From Steinernema hermaphroditum (Eukaryota > Nematoda > Chromadorea > Rhabditida > Steinernematidae), in NCBI GenBank assembly GCA_030435675.1, contig CM059624.1, forward strand, positions 6,162,769 through 6,226,768: a stretch of 64,000 bases of DNA. The letters are read 5' to 3'. Of the stretch, positions 38,748 to 52,212 are shown piece by piece (within the stretch, counting starts at the first letter, position 1; each line of letters starts with the position of its first letter). Both the position numbers and the translations under genes were made by a program. The notes under the pieces were generated by a model. The model searched no databases. It saw nothing but the letters and a program-made list of their open reading frames with translations, and was not told the origin of the DNA.

Positions 38748-41227
38748 CCCAATCTCTGCTGCACTATGGCATCAGGATAGCGCATAATTAACGACGTCAT
38801 TAGCGGATTCCTTGTTGGAAAAAAATTCTTTGACGAAATCGTCTGCCCAGTCGAGGATTCAGCTCATTTTTCGCCGTTCTCTACGGCCGAGCCTTCAGTA
38901 TCAGAATCAGTACTTTGGCGCTTAAGTAGGACCCGTAGAAGCTCGTAAACTTAAAACTTCGAGAATTTGGGGAAGTTTTTGGGTCTCAGAAAACATCATT
39001 GTCCAGCTGAATTTTTGTTGGGTTTGAGATTTGAAAAGGTTTGAACCTGCAGTTGGAATGGGCAGTTGCTGTGTTGGGATTACTGCAACTTCTCTGCGCC
39101 AACACATAGAAAATGGTGATATTAGAAGGAAAGACGCTTAAGCTTTCCGCGGAAATATTGGACTGGTTGGATGGGCAACAAACTTAACGAATTTCTTCAT
39201 TTCCAGCTCGAACATAAGTTTCTCAATAATAAAACCTCAACCATATATGTCTTATATTCAGTATTTCAACAAAAGTTCCATAGTTCCGTTAAGAGACTCC
39301 TATTCATTCACCATTCTCACCATTCGTATCAAATTCACGTCGACAAGAGCCCCCCAAAAAAAGTGAGCATTTCGAGCACTAATCACCCCAGCACCCCACA
39401 TCACCCTCTCCAAACAACTTTTCCAACACCCTTCCACGGACGAGTTCGCCAAGCAGGTCGTCCGCATCGGCAAAATATCAAAAACACAAAGACTAAAAAT
39501 TACGCCAAAGATCTCGCGAAGTTGTGGAAGGTTGGAAAACAAGAAAGAGCAAATTTTTGTCCGGGGCTATCAGACGTGCTGTGATCGGAACGTTGCAAAA
39601 TGACAAAAATAGAGAACTGGATCGGTTAGTGGAGGTAGACGGCCGGCTCCTGTTCCTAGTAAATAACTTTTAATCGCAGACGGTGAAGAAGTACTTTGGA
39701 CGGCGGCGCAGTTTAACAATATGAAACTATTCTGCACGGATTGGAGAGGAGTCGTGGGTCCCACTTGTACCCACAACACCCTGATTTTGGAGGATGCACG
39801 TAAATACACTATATGTTTATGGGTGTATCACAGGACTGGTCTTTGATGAGTCAGCAGTTACAAAAAAGAACTGTTTTGCACAAAATAGAAGCCAGTAAGG
39901 GTCTGAGTTTGTGGCTGAAGGTCGGCACTTTTGGCTTCAGCTTTATCATAAAAATACGCCAAGTCCAAAGGTTATTATTCGCTGATGAGATGACTCTACT
40001 TCAGCTAAGGATCTAACGTCGAGAATCGACTTCTTCAAGTCAGACTCCTAGCGAGCTGCCCTAATGGATCTTTGTCGAAACTTTCATCAGAGAAAATCGA
40101 AACCAGAAACCTCATAGATCCCTTCAGAACCAGTTTGGAAACATATCCTTATCGAACTCATCATCACTTTTCATAATTTCCCCAAACGGATCATCCACAA
40201 ATAAATCACCTTCCTCTCGGAGACCTCGACGCTTCAGGCGAGCACAAAGCAGAACTTCGTCGTCCCAAAACAGGCCGTCTTCCGTGGATCGACGCTTCCC
40301 AGAGGGCGTCGCAAACAACCTCTGCTGCAGAACGCCGAAACCTGTCGAGTCTCAGCGGCGCTCTCGAAACGTTCGGCACCGTCAAAATCGCAAAAAACGC
40401 ACGCGACAAACCAACAAAACAACTCCGGGCGCATCATCGTCCAATTGTTTCGGTGGGGCGGAGTCGCGCCGCCGTTTGTAGTAGTTCCAGTATCGTCGTT
40501 CGCTCTCCATTGTACAGTAGCAGCTGCTGTGAGTAGCAAAAAAGGGGAAAACAGGTCCCACGCGCGGTGACAATGCTCCTCGCGGAGCTGCTCCCAGGAG
40601 GCGGAGGCGGCTAGGGCATTTTCTCCGCGCGCGCGCGACACGATGCAACATGATTCCGGATTGGCTGACGTCGAAGGAGAAGAAAGCGAAGACAATGCAC
40701 GTCGAGTCACTGACGCACCTTTTGGGGTCTAGACAGTCTAGGAGACAGAGGAGGAGGGGAAGTGCACGAGCCCTGGAGGTGATCAGGTGATCGGAGGCAC
40801 AAAGGCGCTTCTGGAGGAGACGACGAGACGCCCCGATTAGGGAAGAAGAAGAAGGTAGAAGAACTGGATGACGAACAAAGGGCGACGAGGAGGAATTTCG
40901 GAATTTTGAAAGGACCACATGAGGAGAGTTTCATTGTCGTACAAGGATCAAGCTCACACTTAGCCTAACAGTCATCAATACGGAATTTAGCCGTAGCCTT
41001 TTATTAGATTGATATCGAATGGATCATTATGAAGATAGGCAAAAGGTAAGAAGGCTATTAGCGAAATGGTCGAGTTTATGGCGCCACTCTGCCTTCGAAA
41101 CGAAGCCAGAGGAATACTGACAAGGGAAGGCACCACTCTATTAAAGCTCAGCCCCATGGATGCCTTCCCTTTGCCTTCAACACGAACGACAGCTCCATAC
41201 CTAACCCGAAGACTGAAATATTCCGAC

Positions 41228-41570
41228 ATCCAATATCGCAAAGAAGTAGTTTCCTGTGACGTAACGAGCAAACACGGCGAATTACTGTAGTGCACTACAT
41301 TATTTTCGTTTGTGTTTTTCTCAAAAGCTAGCCATTGTCATCTTAATAGGATATAAACTTCGTCGTTTTTAAAGGCCGGCTGGATACAATATATAGCAAA
41401 GAAGAAGTAACGAACAAACGAATACGATGTAGACGAAATACTGTAGTGCACTACATTATTTCACTTCCGTTTGTGTTTTTTCCCAAAACGTCTATGCACC
41501 TAGCGATTGTCAACTTAATAGAATACAAAGTTCGGAGTTTTAAAGGCTAGTCGGATACAATATCTGAAGC
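41228..41570. repeat. Tandem duplication of about 156 bp around a 14-base palindrome
   Basis: Two copies are offset by 156 bases. Each contains the perfect palindrome TGTAGTGCACTACA (41286-41299 and 41442-41455) followed by TTATTT, CGTTTGTGTTTTT, a CTTAATAG(G/A)ATA(T/C)AAA segment and GGATACAATAT. There is no coding potential. A palindrome kept intact in both copies while the flanks drift is notable. Confidence 0.75.
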
Positions 41571-42886
41571 TACTTGATAGATAAGGCTAATCTCCGTGAA
41601 GGCCTCATGTCAGCCTCGAATATTCACATCAAATACCAAACTACAACACTATATGGTAGAGTGTTTTGCGAAAGGACGAGAGATACGGTAGTAAGCGAGG
41701 AAATACAATTGTATATTTGTCTTCTAAAATGTATCTCCGCTTCTAGGAAACGCCACAAAGACTTTTCCTTCGTGAAAACACGGATGCCGGGAGATGATGG
41801 ATCGGATTTTGCGATTCAAGGTTGAGCGCCGTTTGTCGTGCTGAACCTTGAACTAAATTCAAAACATTTTAGTCGAAATGCATGAGACATTACAGGCTGT
41901 CGCCATCAGTCTGATCTGTAATCATGAGCCACAAATGAGAGCCAATCTTTTAAGTCACAAAAACGAAAGAACACCGTTTATTATTCCCTTTCTTGCTAAT
42001 CTTAGCCGATCTGTGGATGGAAACTAGCAGCAGGCATCCAAAGTGGCCAATATATAAGAATAAAGCAGCTTTTCCCGACCTTCACCTCCAATCGCGCCAC
42101 GCAACTACCGTACCTAGTCCTGCCTTACCGAAGTCCCTTTTTGACAAATTACTCGTGACAACAATTTCGACGAAAAGTAACCCGCAAACAAACATTTCCG
42201 GGGTGCGCGAAAACAGTAAACCCCGTGTCAGGCCGGCGGAGGCGGAGTCCCCCGGCACGCGGCCGTGTCCTTCACCCAAATTCGCTTTGCTCTCGGAAAG
42301 TGACGGCGAACGCATAATAAACAAAATCGCCGAAAAGGAAAAAAGGGAGCGTTGCAGAAGAAGCGAAATCGGATCAAAGGTCAAACGGCGATGGCACTGC
42401 GTCCCGTCCGTTCGCATCCAAGTGGAGCCCTCGGGCAGGGAACTCGTTTAAAAGCGTCCTCTACTGTACGCGGTGTTTGGACGAGAGCGATTACGAGGGG
42501 CCTACAGTAGCCGGGAATGCGTGTTTGTCTGCGGAAGCTTTACGTGGCGTTTAAGCGCTTTTGCAGAGTTTAGAAGTTGTTTGGGGGAACTGATCGCAAA
42601 AATCTGCAGTTTAGTGCTCAAAGTGAACAATAGGAGGCGGAGTAAATTTTGGAGAATAGACTGAAGTGTGTTTTGGGATCGAACGAGTGCAGATAGAACT
42701 CTTGCATCCACGGTTTACTCATCGATGTTTGAGTGGCTGCCACCAGTGAGTTCCACCAGGAATGGCTTTATCGAAGTTGTCAAAAACAGTATTAAAATCT
42801 TACGAAATTTGAAAAAAAAAACTTGAAAGAGGGTCATTTGTATCCTCAGAGGTCGCTCGGGTCGTCCAATCGCTCTCTCTCGGCCG

Positions 42887-42975
42887 TTGGTGTTGGCGCA
42901 ATGATTGTCCCGGCTCGCAAAAGGCATAGAACAGAAGGGAGCCGTAGTTCCACCGCCTAGCAAAGAAGTTCCTAT
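42887..42975 (-). repeat. Dispersed repeat, copy 2
   Basis: The partner of 35427-35510: GGCGCAATGATTGTCCCGGC, then AAAAGGCA and GGGAGCCG in the same order. The two copies are 7.4 kb apart and clearly diverged. Unrecognised family. Confidence 0.4.
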
Positions 42976-45900
42976 CCGCCACCCGAATCCACCGCAATGT
43001 TGTGCTCATACTGTCCCCAATGAAGAGCGACACAATGTCACAAAGATTTGGGGGCGTAAACGCATACTTTCTTTACTCTTAAAAGTTAGTGTAAAAATTT
43101 AGAAAAATAAAAATTTAAAAATAAAAAAAATTGATCACAGCATTTTTAGATAAGAACTTAAGCTATCGTGTAGAATCTGAATGCTGGTTCTTAAAAGAAA
43201 CTTTGGTTTCTACGTTTCCCTTTATAAATCTTTCTGAAATGTTTCATTTATGAAGTATAGTAAAAATGACACCTTGAGCATTTTTACTTCTAACATGTGG
43301 CAGTGAAAAATTGGGGAAAAACTGTTATTTGAAAGAAGAAGAGTGTAAAAATGGCAACAAAAATAAAAAGAGATACATCCATATGTAATATCGTAGGTGG
43401 CGTTCTGAAGATATCGATGTTATTCGACTTGTTAGAACATGCGTCAGTGGATGGTTCCCTTTCAAATCTAGCTCGTATTTCCAAGCGTATTCCTCGGAAA
43501 TCACGTCGAGGACGAATATGACAAATTTCAAACAGCCGAATAAGGTGTAAAATGGAAGAAACCAGTATAATAATAACCCCTCAGTAGAAATATACATCAT
43601 TAATTAGCTATTTACTTAAAAATTAACGAAAGTAAACATGGTACATTGTTGGATTGAACATGGTAAACATTGATAACTCTGCCAGACGATAGATAAGCAG
43701 CGTTACTGCAAAGGGAAACATAACACACTTTGGTTACAGAATGGATCCAAAAAGTGTAATTTTGTAAAATAAAAAACACCAAACACCGTCATCGCAGATG
43801 TACACTGCTCTACAGTATCGACTCCATTTATGCGTTTATGCTAATCGAAGTCAAAGTCACACACAGAAACACGGGACCACCTCCACTCTGTGGTTATCGA
43901 GCACGAAAAGTGGAGTTCTGTGATGCACGGATCGGTTTTTCGATTTTAGAAATCACAGAGAAACAGAACGAGGACCGTTAATGAACAGAATTCTGCACGA
44001 GCACCCACCGTACTCCACTTGCGCTCGACTGATGGGCCAGGTAAAGAGTGGTCCGTTATGTGGAATCGAAAAAACGTGAGCGAAAGAGAGATTTGCGAAA
44101 AAAGAGTCCACTTAACTTCTCCGGCGTATAGTCAACGCGACGAGTCGAAGTCGAACACCTATCGAACGCGCGCGACTAACTATTATAACAATGGGGCTGC
44201 GGTGGCCGGTGAATCTAGAGCGAACCCGCCACTGCGACCAGCACCGACCGCCGCGCGACAGTATGCAACCACACGAGAAACTCTCGATCTAAACCATCAA
44301 AGGGGCGGGCCGGGGCTAACCCGGCTTCCCGGCAGGCTTACAGTAACTGTTGTCGCCTTCGGGAGCGCCAAGGTCGTCGGAGATCGAGGGAATTCGGCGA
44401 AAACATGACAGAATTCGACATCAGGGGTGCACCTCGAAGACGGTGGGAGAGGGGCACCCCTCAAGAAGGCGCCAGAGGGAGATTAGACGGTGATGCAACG
44501 CGGTGTTGCGAAGGAAAAAGGAACTTTTCGGTAATACAGTCGACTCCGCGGCGACGATCCGTTCGCGAACGAACGCATAAACAACGCGCAGTCCGAAATT
44601 CGCGATTTGTTGGCAAACAAAAACAGGCCGAGAGCGGAAGACCGGGCCCCGCTGACTGTAGTTTGCCGTTTGGTTTGACTCTGCATTTGCAGCGCCTAAG
44701 CCGTGCAGGCCTCTGGAAAGTTGAAAACTGAGTGCTTGGGTGATAAATTGGACCGCAAAGCAGAGGGGAGCACTTGGCGGGAGTAAACGACAAACATCGA
44801 AATTCACTAAACGAAAAAAGGACCAAACATCTGAAGCTATTTTTGAAGAACTGGTTGGATTGGGGGAGGATTGGAAGCACAAAAAATTGGAGAACTTCAC
44901 TAGAAGACACATCCAGAGGTCGAGAAACATCGATCGAAGGAAAACAACTGTTACAAAACGATTTTGTGGCATTGTAAACATCTGGAAAACAATGCCTCAT
45001 TTGTACCCACGCGATTCATCGGGGTACGAACGAAGACGGGAGGAGGGAGGTAGGAAACATCGAGGGGATACAAAACTACAGTCGATTGATTTCTTGTTCT
45101 GTGTTTTGCAAATCACTGGGGACCAGAGATGCCGACGAGTCCGAAAGCGGGTCCGATGGACATCACTAGTGAGGGCGATTCGGTATGGAATAGAAGTGGG
45201 TGACTGTGATTGAAGTCGGGCAGTTATAATACAAGGCATATTCTCTGTGGAAAAAAAACAATGCTTCTTATGTGCCTCTTGCTCAATACACTACTGCTTA
45301 TGAATTAGGATGTGCTATTTTACAAGGTGTGCCACAAATAATCAGTCCTGATTCAAAGCGTCAGTACTTAAACCACGTAGAAACTCACTCCCCTGCTACC
45401 GTACCCCATCCCTATCCTGCATCGCCCCTGCACTCCTTCCCAAAGTGCGCACGCACTCGGCGCCACGCCCTCGCGCAAAGTGCACTTTGTAAAGGACATC
45501 CAATCAAGATGTCATCGTCTCGGCTACCGTACCCTCGCCTTCCCCAGCCACTCTTGGGAAGGTGGCTAACCTAATTGCGGCTCTTTCGCGTTTTCTGTCG
45601 ACGGAAAGTGGGTTAACCATATACGGACAGGTTGACGGTGCTATCTGTGTCAGCGTCCGGCGTCTGTTTTGTGTATTTATAATGTATTCGAAACCCACTT
45701 GTAAATCCAAAATCCCGCGCGCACGCCGAAAACCGCAAAACGGAGTGTTTTCGCGCAGCGTGGTGAGACGCAACTTATAATTGGCTCTGCGACATTGTTG
45801 ACCTACAAATTGAATAATTATGCGAAGTTCGGACGGGGAAAAAGTGGTGAAGCGGCGCCGTCCAGAGGGTAAACAAACGGACTGTGGGGAGAGGTTTGCC

Positions 45901-48900
45901 TGGAGGGGAGAAGAAGGAACAGGCGCAGAGATAAGAGCCGCTGGAGGGGACGCGAGAGTTGCAAGCGCCGCTTTTTATGGTGCGTGCAGAGATCGCGTGG
46001 TGTTTTTGCGTTTTTTTGCGACAAAAATCGATCGACTGTGAGTCACTCGGGAAGTGTTTCTTGATTGGAGTCGCCGCAAATAAACGACTTTTGACAAGGA
46101 CGAGAGGGTGCTGAATCAGATCGGTTTAGTCATCGTGGCCCTAATCGCACTTGGAGCGTTATGTTCTCACGCTTAATAAACAGAATTTTGTAATTTTGCG
46201 CATTCTCTTATCTCTGCTCGAGGTCTCTATTAGGATGCATCAATAAAAGGTGCTTTTCATAGGCGGTTTCAGAAAATCTAAGGGGCTTCACCTTAGGTGT
46301 CTAGAATGTAGCAGACTGTCGATTAGTAGACAGTATATGGTCGACGTCTAGGATGCAGATCACTGTCTGCAAAAGACCTTTATTTATTGGAAAACTTTTA
46401 TATTTTTTTCGGTGGTGCTTTGAATGAGAATTCGATTTCGATGTCGATCGCTGCGGCCCTCTCAAGGCGCCAGTCCACAACTGTGGTGACACACTTTAAA
46501 AAGTGTTTACAAAATGGAGGAACCAAAATGTGAAAAACACTCTTTTGTGACTTCGTTCTCATCGGATTCCTTTCGCAAAACAAACACTACGTCACCTGCC
46601 TTCGCTCTCGGTCACCACCGCGCGGCTACGGTAATGAACGCGCGCGCGACAAAACACTCGACTGACCCGATTTGTGAGTCAAATACATTTGCGCATCCTT
46701 TGTACTAAATATTGCATAATTGAAAGACGACCGAGGGCACAAAAACATGTCAAGAGGGGTGAGGGACGAACGTTGGAGGATTCTCGAAAATAACAACATT
46801 TCTGAACAAAACCGAATGTGTATTTAGTGATTATGGTGACATATAAGTGGATTACTGTGAGTTGAACAACTACAGGAACCCTCATTGTATGTATCATTAT
46901 CATTTATACAACATATAAGATATTTCTTTCACCGAGGATCTTAAGTCTATGGGATACATTTAAACACTGAGCAGACAAATTGAGCCAGATTTTCGATGTT
47001 TCCATCGCAAAGATAGCATCACGGTTGGCCATAAGCTGTTTTGAAAGACCAAAACACGCCGCTTCACTTTTACACTTCACCTAGGATTATAAAAGAAGCC
47101 GATTGGAATGCACGGGTAGGAATTTTCACCATTTCGCAGAACCTCGTTTTTATTTTTTTCACATACACTTTTTTAGAAACTGAACGGTTCCTTTGTTTCG
47201 AATTCTGATAAAGAGACTCGCAATGTACAAAGCATTTAAGGGTAAAAGTGACTTTTCTAGGTATCTGTGCTTTAATTCTGTATACAGAGTCGAAGTTTTC
47301 GGATGCTGATTCGGGCCTAGTTTGACTTGCATGTTTCCACACTCGATCAAACATCGTATTCTTATTACTTTTCTCAAATATTTTTAAAAGCACTACAAAG
47401 GATCAGAAAATTCGGAACTCATTTTTGCTAAAATCACATAAAAGTAGTGATCCTTAAAAGCGGCATTCGAAGAAGAACTTGCCTAATCGAGTGTTCTTGA
47501 ATGAACCCCAAATGGTGAGCGGAACATTCCACCTCTAATCCCCCTTTCACCAAACAGTTTATTGACTTTCCCCTCAAAATCTCAGTTCTCAAGAGAAGAC
47601 CCCCTTCCAGGCACACCTCGCCCCTTAGGGCTACAAAGTACACGCGATAAGCGCCTCCAGAACGGTCACGTACCTGGCGGAGAGGTTCCACTCGGGGGCG
47701 AGAGGCGGAAAACGACGCAAAAAGTGTTTGCGCCGCGCGCGAACGCGCACCGGGAGAAGCGCAATGCGGGTGTTCCGGGGCGAACGCGTGCGGGGAGGCT
47801 CTCTTCGCTGGAGGCGCCTCCTGACAGTCGCCGAGGAGAAGCGGAGGAGCTTATCCGCGCAACTGTCCCCCAAAGTGTTGTAATGAGCTGATGAATTGCG
47901 CAGGCTCCGTTTTGTCCTCCTCCTCCGGGCCTTGCAGGCAATTATCGGACTGATTAGAAGTGATTTTTCATCGAAATTCCGATCGATCGCGACGGCACAA
48001 ACAATCGCCTCTCGGCGGCCGCCGCGGCGAATGGCATTGACGCGCCGTCGAGGAAAGTTGCACAATTGCAAATCACAAACAACGCAACAGAGCCGATCGG
48101 GAATTATGTTAATTTTATGGCGAAAGTGACCCTTTGTGAACTTCTGAATTAGCGCATTTTGGTGCATCCGGCGGATTATGTGGACTACGCGTAGAGGGAG
48201 CCTCGAGGGTAACCCAAAGATCACCCCTCAAAACACATAAATTTACGGTGAAATGTCACGTTCCTTCTGCAAACACGTGTAACTGCTCAAATGAGATGAC
48301 CTTCAAGATGCGACCCTATTGTGAGTTGTTTTGATCGTATCATCTGGAAGGATACCGTAGAACCATCTGGAAGTTCTATTTTAACCATGGAGACGTATAA
48401 GTACTAGGAGATGCTGAAGATCAACATTTTCCAGGTCACACCCTCTCGGAGAACATCTTCTTTTGATTTAGGATCCCAAAATCGCACTCTCCCATAAAAC
48501 GGTGTCCCATCAAAGCGGCGCAAATCACTCTGATTTGGCGCCAATTGCAATTAATCGCCTTCCATCTTGTAGTTCATTGTCTCCAACCCTGAAAACACGT
48601 GTTTATGCCCTCCCCTGCTTCCCTCCTTTTCCACAAAAACCGCAGAAGTCGACGAGCAACTGTCGCTCGCGCGCGAAACTCTCCCCGCTACAAGTGCGTC
48701 TGATTTATGGCTTATGAATCGCCGTTGAGAAACGCGTTGGGAAACATCTGCGCATCCCTTCGGGCGCAGAAGACGTCGGAGAAGAGGAGGCGCTGTTTGC
48801 GAGTGATCAAGCGGACGAGAGTAAACAGCCGCGAAAAGAGAGAAAAACAGCGACTGTTTGCCGTGAAGTGAGCGGTTTTTGTGACCACGTTTGGACAGTT

Positions 48901-49006
48901 GGACACTAAAATAGCCATCGTTTGCTTGGTTATGACTGTGTTCTAAAGGGAAAACAAGCTCCATTTGGTCGGAAATTAAGGGATCTTCGAGTGGGAATAT
49001 TGAGAA

Positions 49007-49037
49007 GCACTACGGTATCCGGGGCACTACGGTATCC
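49007..49037. repeat. Direct repeat GCACTACGGTATCC, twice
   Basis: Two exact 14-base copies, 49007-49020 and 49024-49037, are separated by three bases and each contains a TACGGTA motif. It is the closest direct pairing of the motif in the window. Confidence 0.8.
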
Positions 49038-52000
49038 TTCCAGAAGACAAGGAGGCCTTGGCGAACACTGGTTATCGATGGCTAATTTTAGTTTTGTGAA
49101 GTTTTGATAGATTCTATTCGATTATATTTTAGATTCTATTCGATTTGCAATTAAGATACCGTTCTATCCTAAAATCATACATTCCATACAATGCTCTTAT
49201 AGAGAGATAACCAGCTGTTGTCTCTATAAACCGTAATACCCCTCCAATGCCGTAATCTTGAAAACCGGATAACAAAAAAGATATGATCCATTTAAAAATA
49301 TCGATCATATCTCGGAAATGATCTGATCAAATCCAAAATATACATTTTTGGACAATTTGATTACAAGTTCCAAGATACTTTGATGGGACCGGACCATTCT
49401 ACTCGGATATCGACTCCACTCGGAGCCAGAAGAAGATAATAGATGTGATTTTGATTTTTGAGTCACTGTGGTGATTTTTTGTGCAATAATATCCGAATAG
49501 ATTCTCCATGTATTGACGATGTGATCCAGTCTTTCTTGTACACTTGAGTCGTCCACGGCGTAATCGGCATTAAATTGTATGTTACCGGTTCTCCAGTTTT
49601 ACAGGAAACGTCGGGCCATGTATGCGGTACATTTATAGCTTTCATTTTGGGCCACCCTTTCTCTATTAAACACTCCGAACGCTCTAAAGAGCCACTGCGA
49701 AATCTGTGTTTGCTCTCTGCAAAAACTGCGATTCCCGTGGCTCAGCTGTTCGCTCCACTCCACAGTGACTCAGCGCCTCTTCCGCGGCGTCCTTCGAACG
49801 TTGCAATCGCAGCAGCGAAAGTCTCTTTTTGGCGTTTCCTGTCATTCTCCCAAATTTCTCCTCAAATCACTTTCGAGTTCATCGGCGCTCCCAAGGTCGC
49901 CGTTCGGCCGACCTTCGCATAAAGTTAACATCACAGTTCCAAATCGGTTCCAGCGCTCCGCTGAATCGCCGAGCGATCGAGCGTTTGTTTGTTAGTTGGT
50001 TTGTTTTTTGTCGCCGAACGGCTGGTACCGGGCAGCACTGCCGCCGCAACATTTAACTATAAGTGAAGTCGATGACGTCGGTGCGGCCGAGAGAATGTAG
50101 GCGGCGTCCTCCACAGAGAGTGACTGTGCACAAGGCGAATAAACAAAATCGCGTTGTTGCCAAATTGTGCGATGGTGCCGGGAAGCGCCGAAAGGTTCGA
50201 AATACGGAGAGATTCGGGTGGAGGGGAAGCGGTCGCCGCTCCGGGCAGGGGCTGTTGACTGTGGTGGAAGAGCGGAAGCGGGGGTCAACACAGCGACGGC
50301 ACGGGTACTCGGGGATAACGAGGGGAAGCGAGGGATCAACGTCGATAGAGGAAATCCAAATCAACCAGAAGAATTACATTGGCGGCCCTCGTATTTGGGT
50401 ATGTCTTCTTGGTACTTAAGTTCTGGAAAATGAAAAAATTCGAGCAGAAGAGCCTTGATGATTGTTACTTGATGATCAAGTCTCGTATCAAAGGCTTAGG
50501 ACTCATATATGCATAATAGAGATAAAATTACTAATTAGAGTAAAGACCTCTAATATCGACAAATTATGGTATTTATAAAGGAACGTCTACAATGCTTTCA
50601 AGTTCGAACCATTTTTTGGGTTGCACGGGCGAACGCTTCCAGTGCACTTTTCGAAAGGCTTTTAAATTTTGACCAAATTGTGGATCTATCGAACGTGTTC
50701 CAAAGAAATGAATTTTGGCTTAAGCCACCGTGTTTTCTTAAAGACTTTATTACTCAATTCGATGATATACTACTTTCACAGATATCAATTTTATGTTGTG
50801 TAGCATACGAACATCTATAGTACTCGCTTGATAGAGTCTTCCTTCAAAGACAGTGAATCCAAAAATCGTTAATCTCTAAGGGTCTGAACGGTCCAGCGGC
50901 CTTTCCGATGGAGATACTAATGACGGTTCGTATAAATAAATAAAAGTGATTGCTTAGATTTCTATTCTTTTTTTGGTCCTTTCTCTCTTTAGACTTATCG
51001 TTACTTAAATAAAGTAGGCGCAGATGCAAAATTCTGCACTATAGTCCTTTTCAAAGACGGAAACTTGTCCGGAATCCAATCGCTTTCACCAAAAGGTGAT
51101 TTCTGATCTCCAAGTCCAGCGCATAACTGATTTCTGTTCGCCCGGCTGTACAACGGCTACGTGCACTGTCAACATTTCTGTTGTTTCCGATAGCCTTTCG
51201 TCGGTGAAACACGTCGATGTTACAAACTAACGCTGGCAGTAAACAAGGACCAAAACTCATTTTGAGGACTTTGCTCTCCACCGAACCTACTCCGCTTCCC
51301 TATCAGCTGATCGAAACGGCCACTTTCCGAGAAACGCGTTGCATCATCGCGAACCGGAATCGCCTCGTGCCTCCTGCAACGCCTTTATCACGGACGCCTC
51401 GCGGCGACCTTCACTTTCGCAACATTCTGCGCCGCGAAGGACCTTTGATCTGCGAGCGTTCGCCCTCCATCGTTCTCTAGCGGAATGTCTCTTTCCACGC
51501 AATGCAACACTCCATGCTGCTTATCGCCAGAAAGAAGCTGAAGAAGGTGTTCACGGCAAGCCACGGCACTTACGGCTGCTCGGAAGAAGCGGTCGTGAAG
51601 GTCCTGGCACGATGGAGGCGACGCGAGAGAGCATGGTGGCAGTGAAGTGGGAAGTGGAGTGCTAAAAAGAGGTGTTTATGGGTATGAAGAGGACGGGGTA
51701 GGGTGACTGAAGGTGGTATGAGGCAATAGCAGCACGGTACACAAGAAATCGCCATTGATCGTAGAGGAAGAGGTGAAAATTGAGTGAAAATGGGTACACA
51801 CGAAATCACCTAGGAAAAGAACTGACAAACTAATATCCAAGAATTCCGCGTGAGTTGTGGCACGTTTTCACTTGACATTTTCAGGCATAAGTACACAAAT
51901 GCATCAAGGTTTTAAAAAACGCTTTCAAAGCTACAATTCATAGTTATTTGTATTTCGCAAATATTTGTTTAGATCCGATATTTCATTTAGTAAAACTTAA

Positions 52001-52186
52001 AAAGAATTTGGCATGCTGTTTACCGTAATTGTTAGAATAGCGTTTAACGGTGAAATGCCCTACATATAATGCCTTAAGATTAGTGAATGTTGGAACGTCT
52101 TGAACGTCTTTGCTCGGCCTAGCTCGGGCAGTGCCAAAATTCCATTCGAATAGAAAAAATGGATTGGATTTGAATATTGTTGCAGG

Positions 52187-52212
52187 GGCTTTCTAGACGT
52201 GTCTAGAAAGCC
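52187..52212. repeat. 26-base hairpin with 12-base perfect arms
   Basis: The left arm GGCTTTCTAGAC (52187-52198) and right arm GTCTAGAAAGCC (52201-52212) are perfect reverse complements around GT. A second small hairpin (GACCGGT...ACCGGTC) follows near 52227-52245. Further right, about 52338-52360, is CTTTTTGGGCCACCTTGTA, which resembles a transposon end. No mate was found. Confidence 0.6.
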
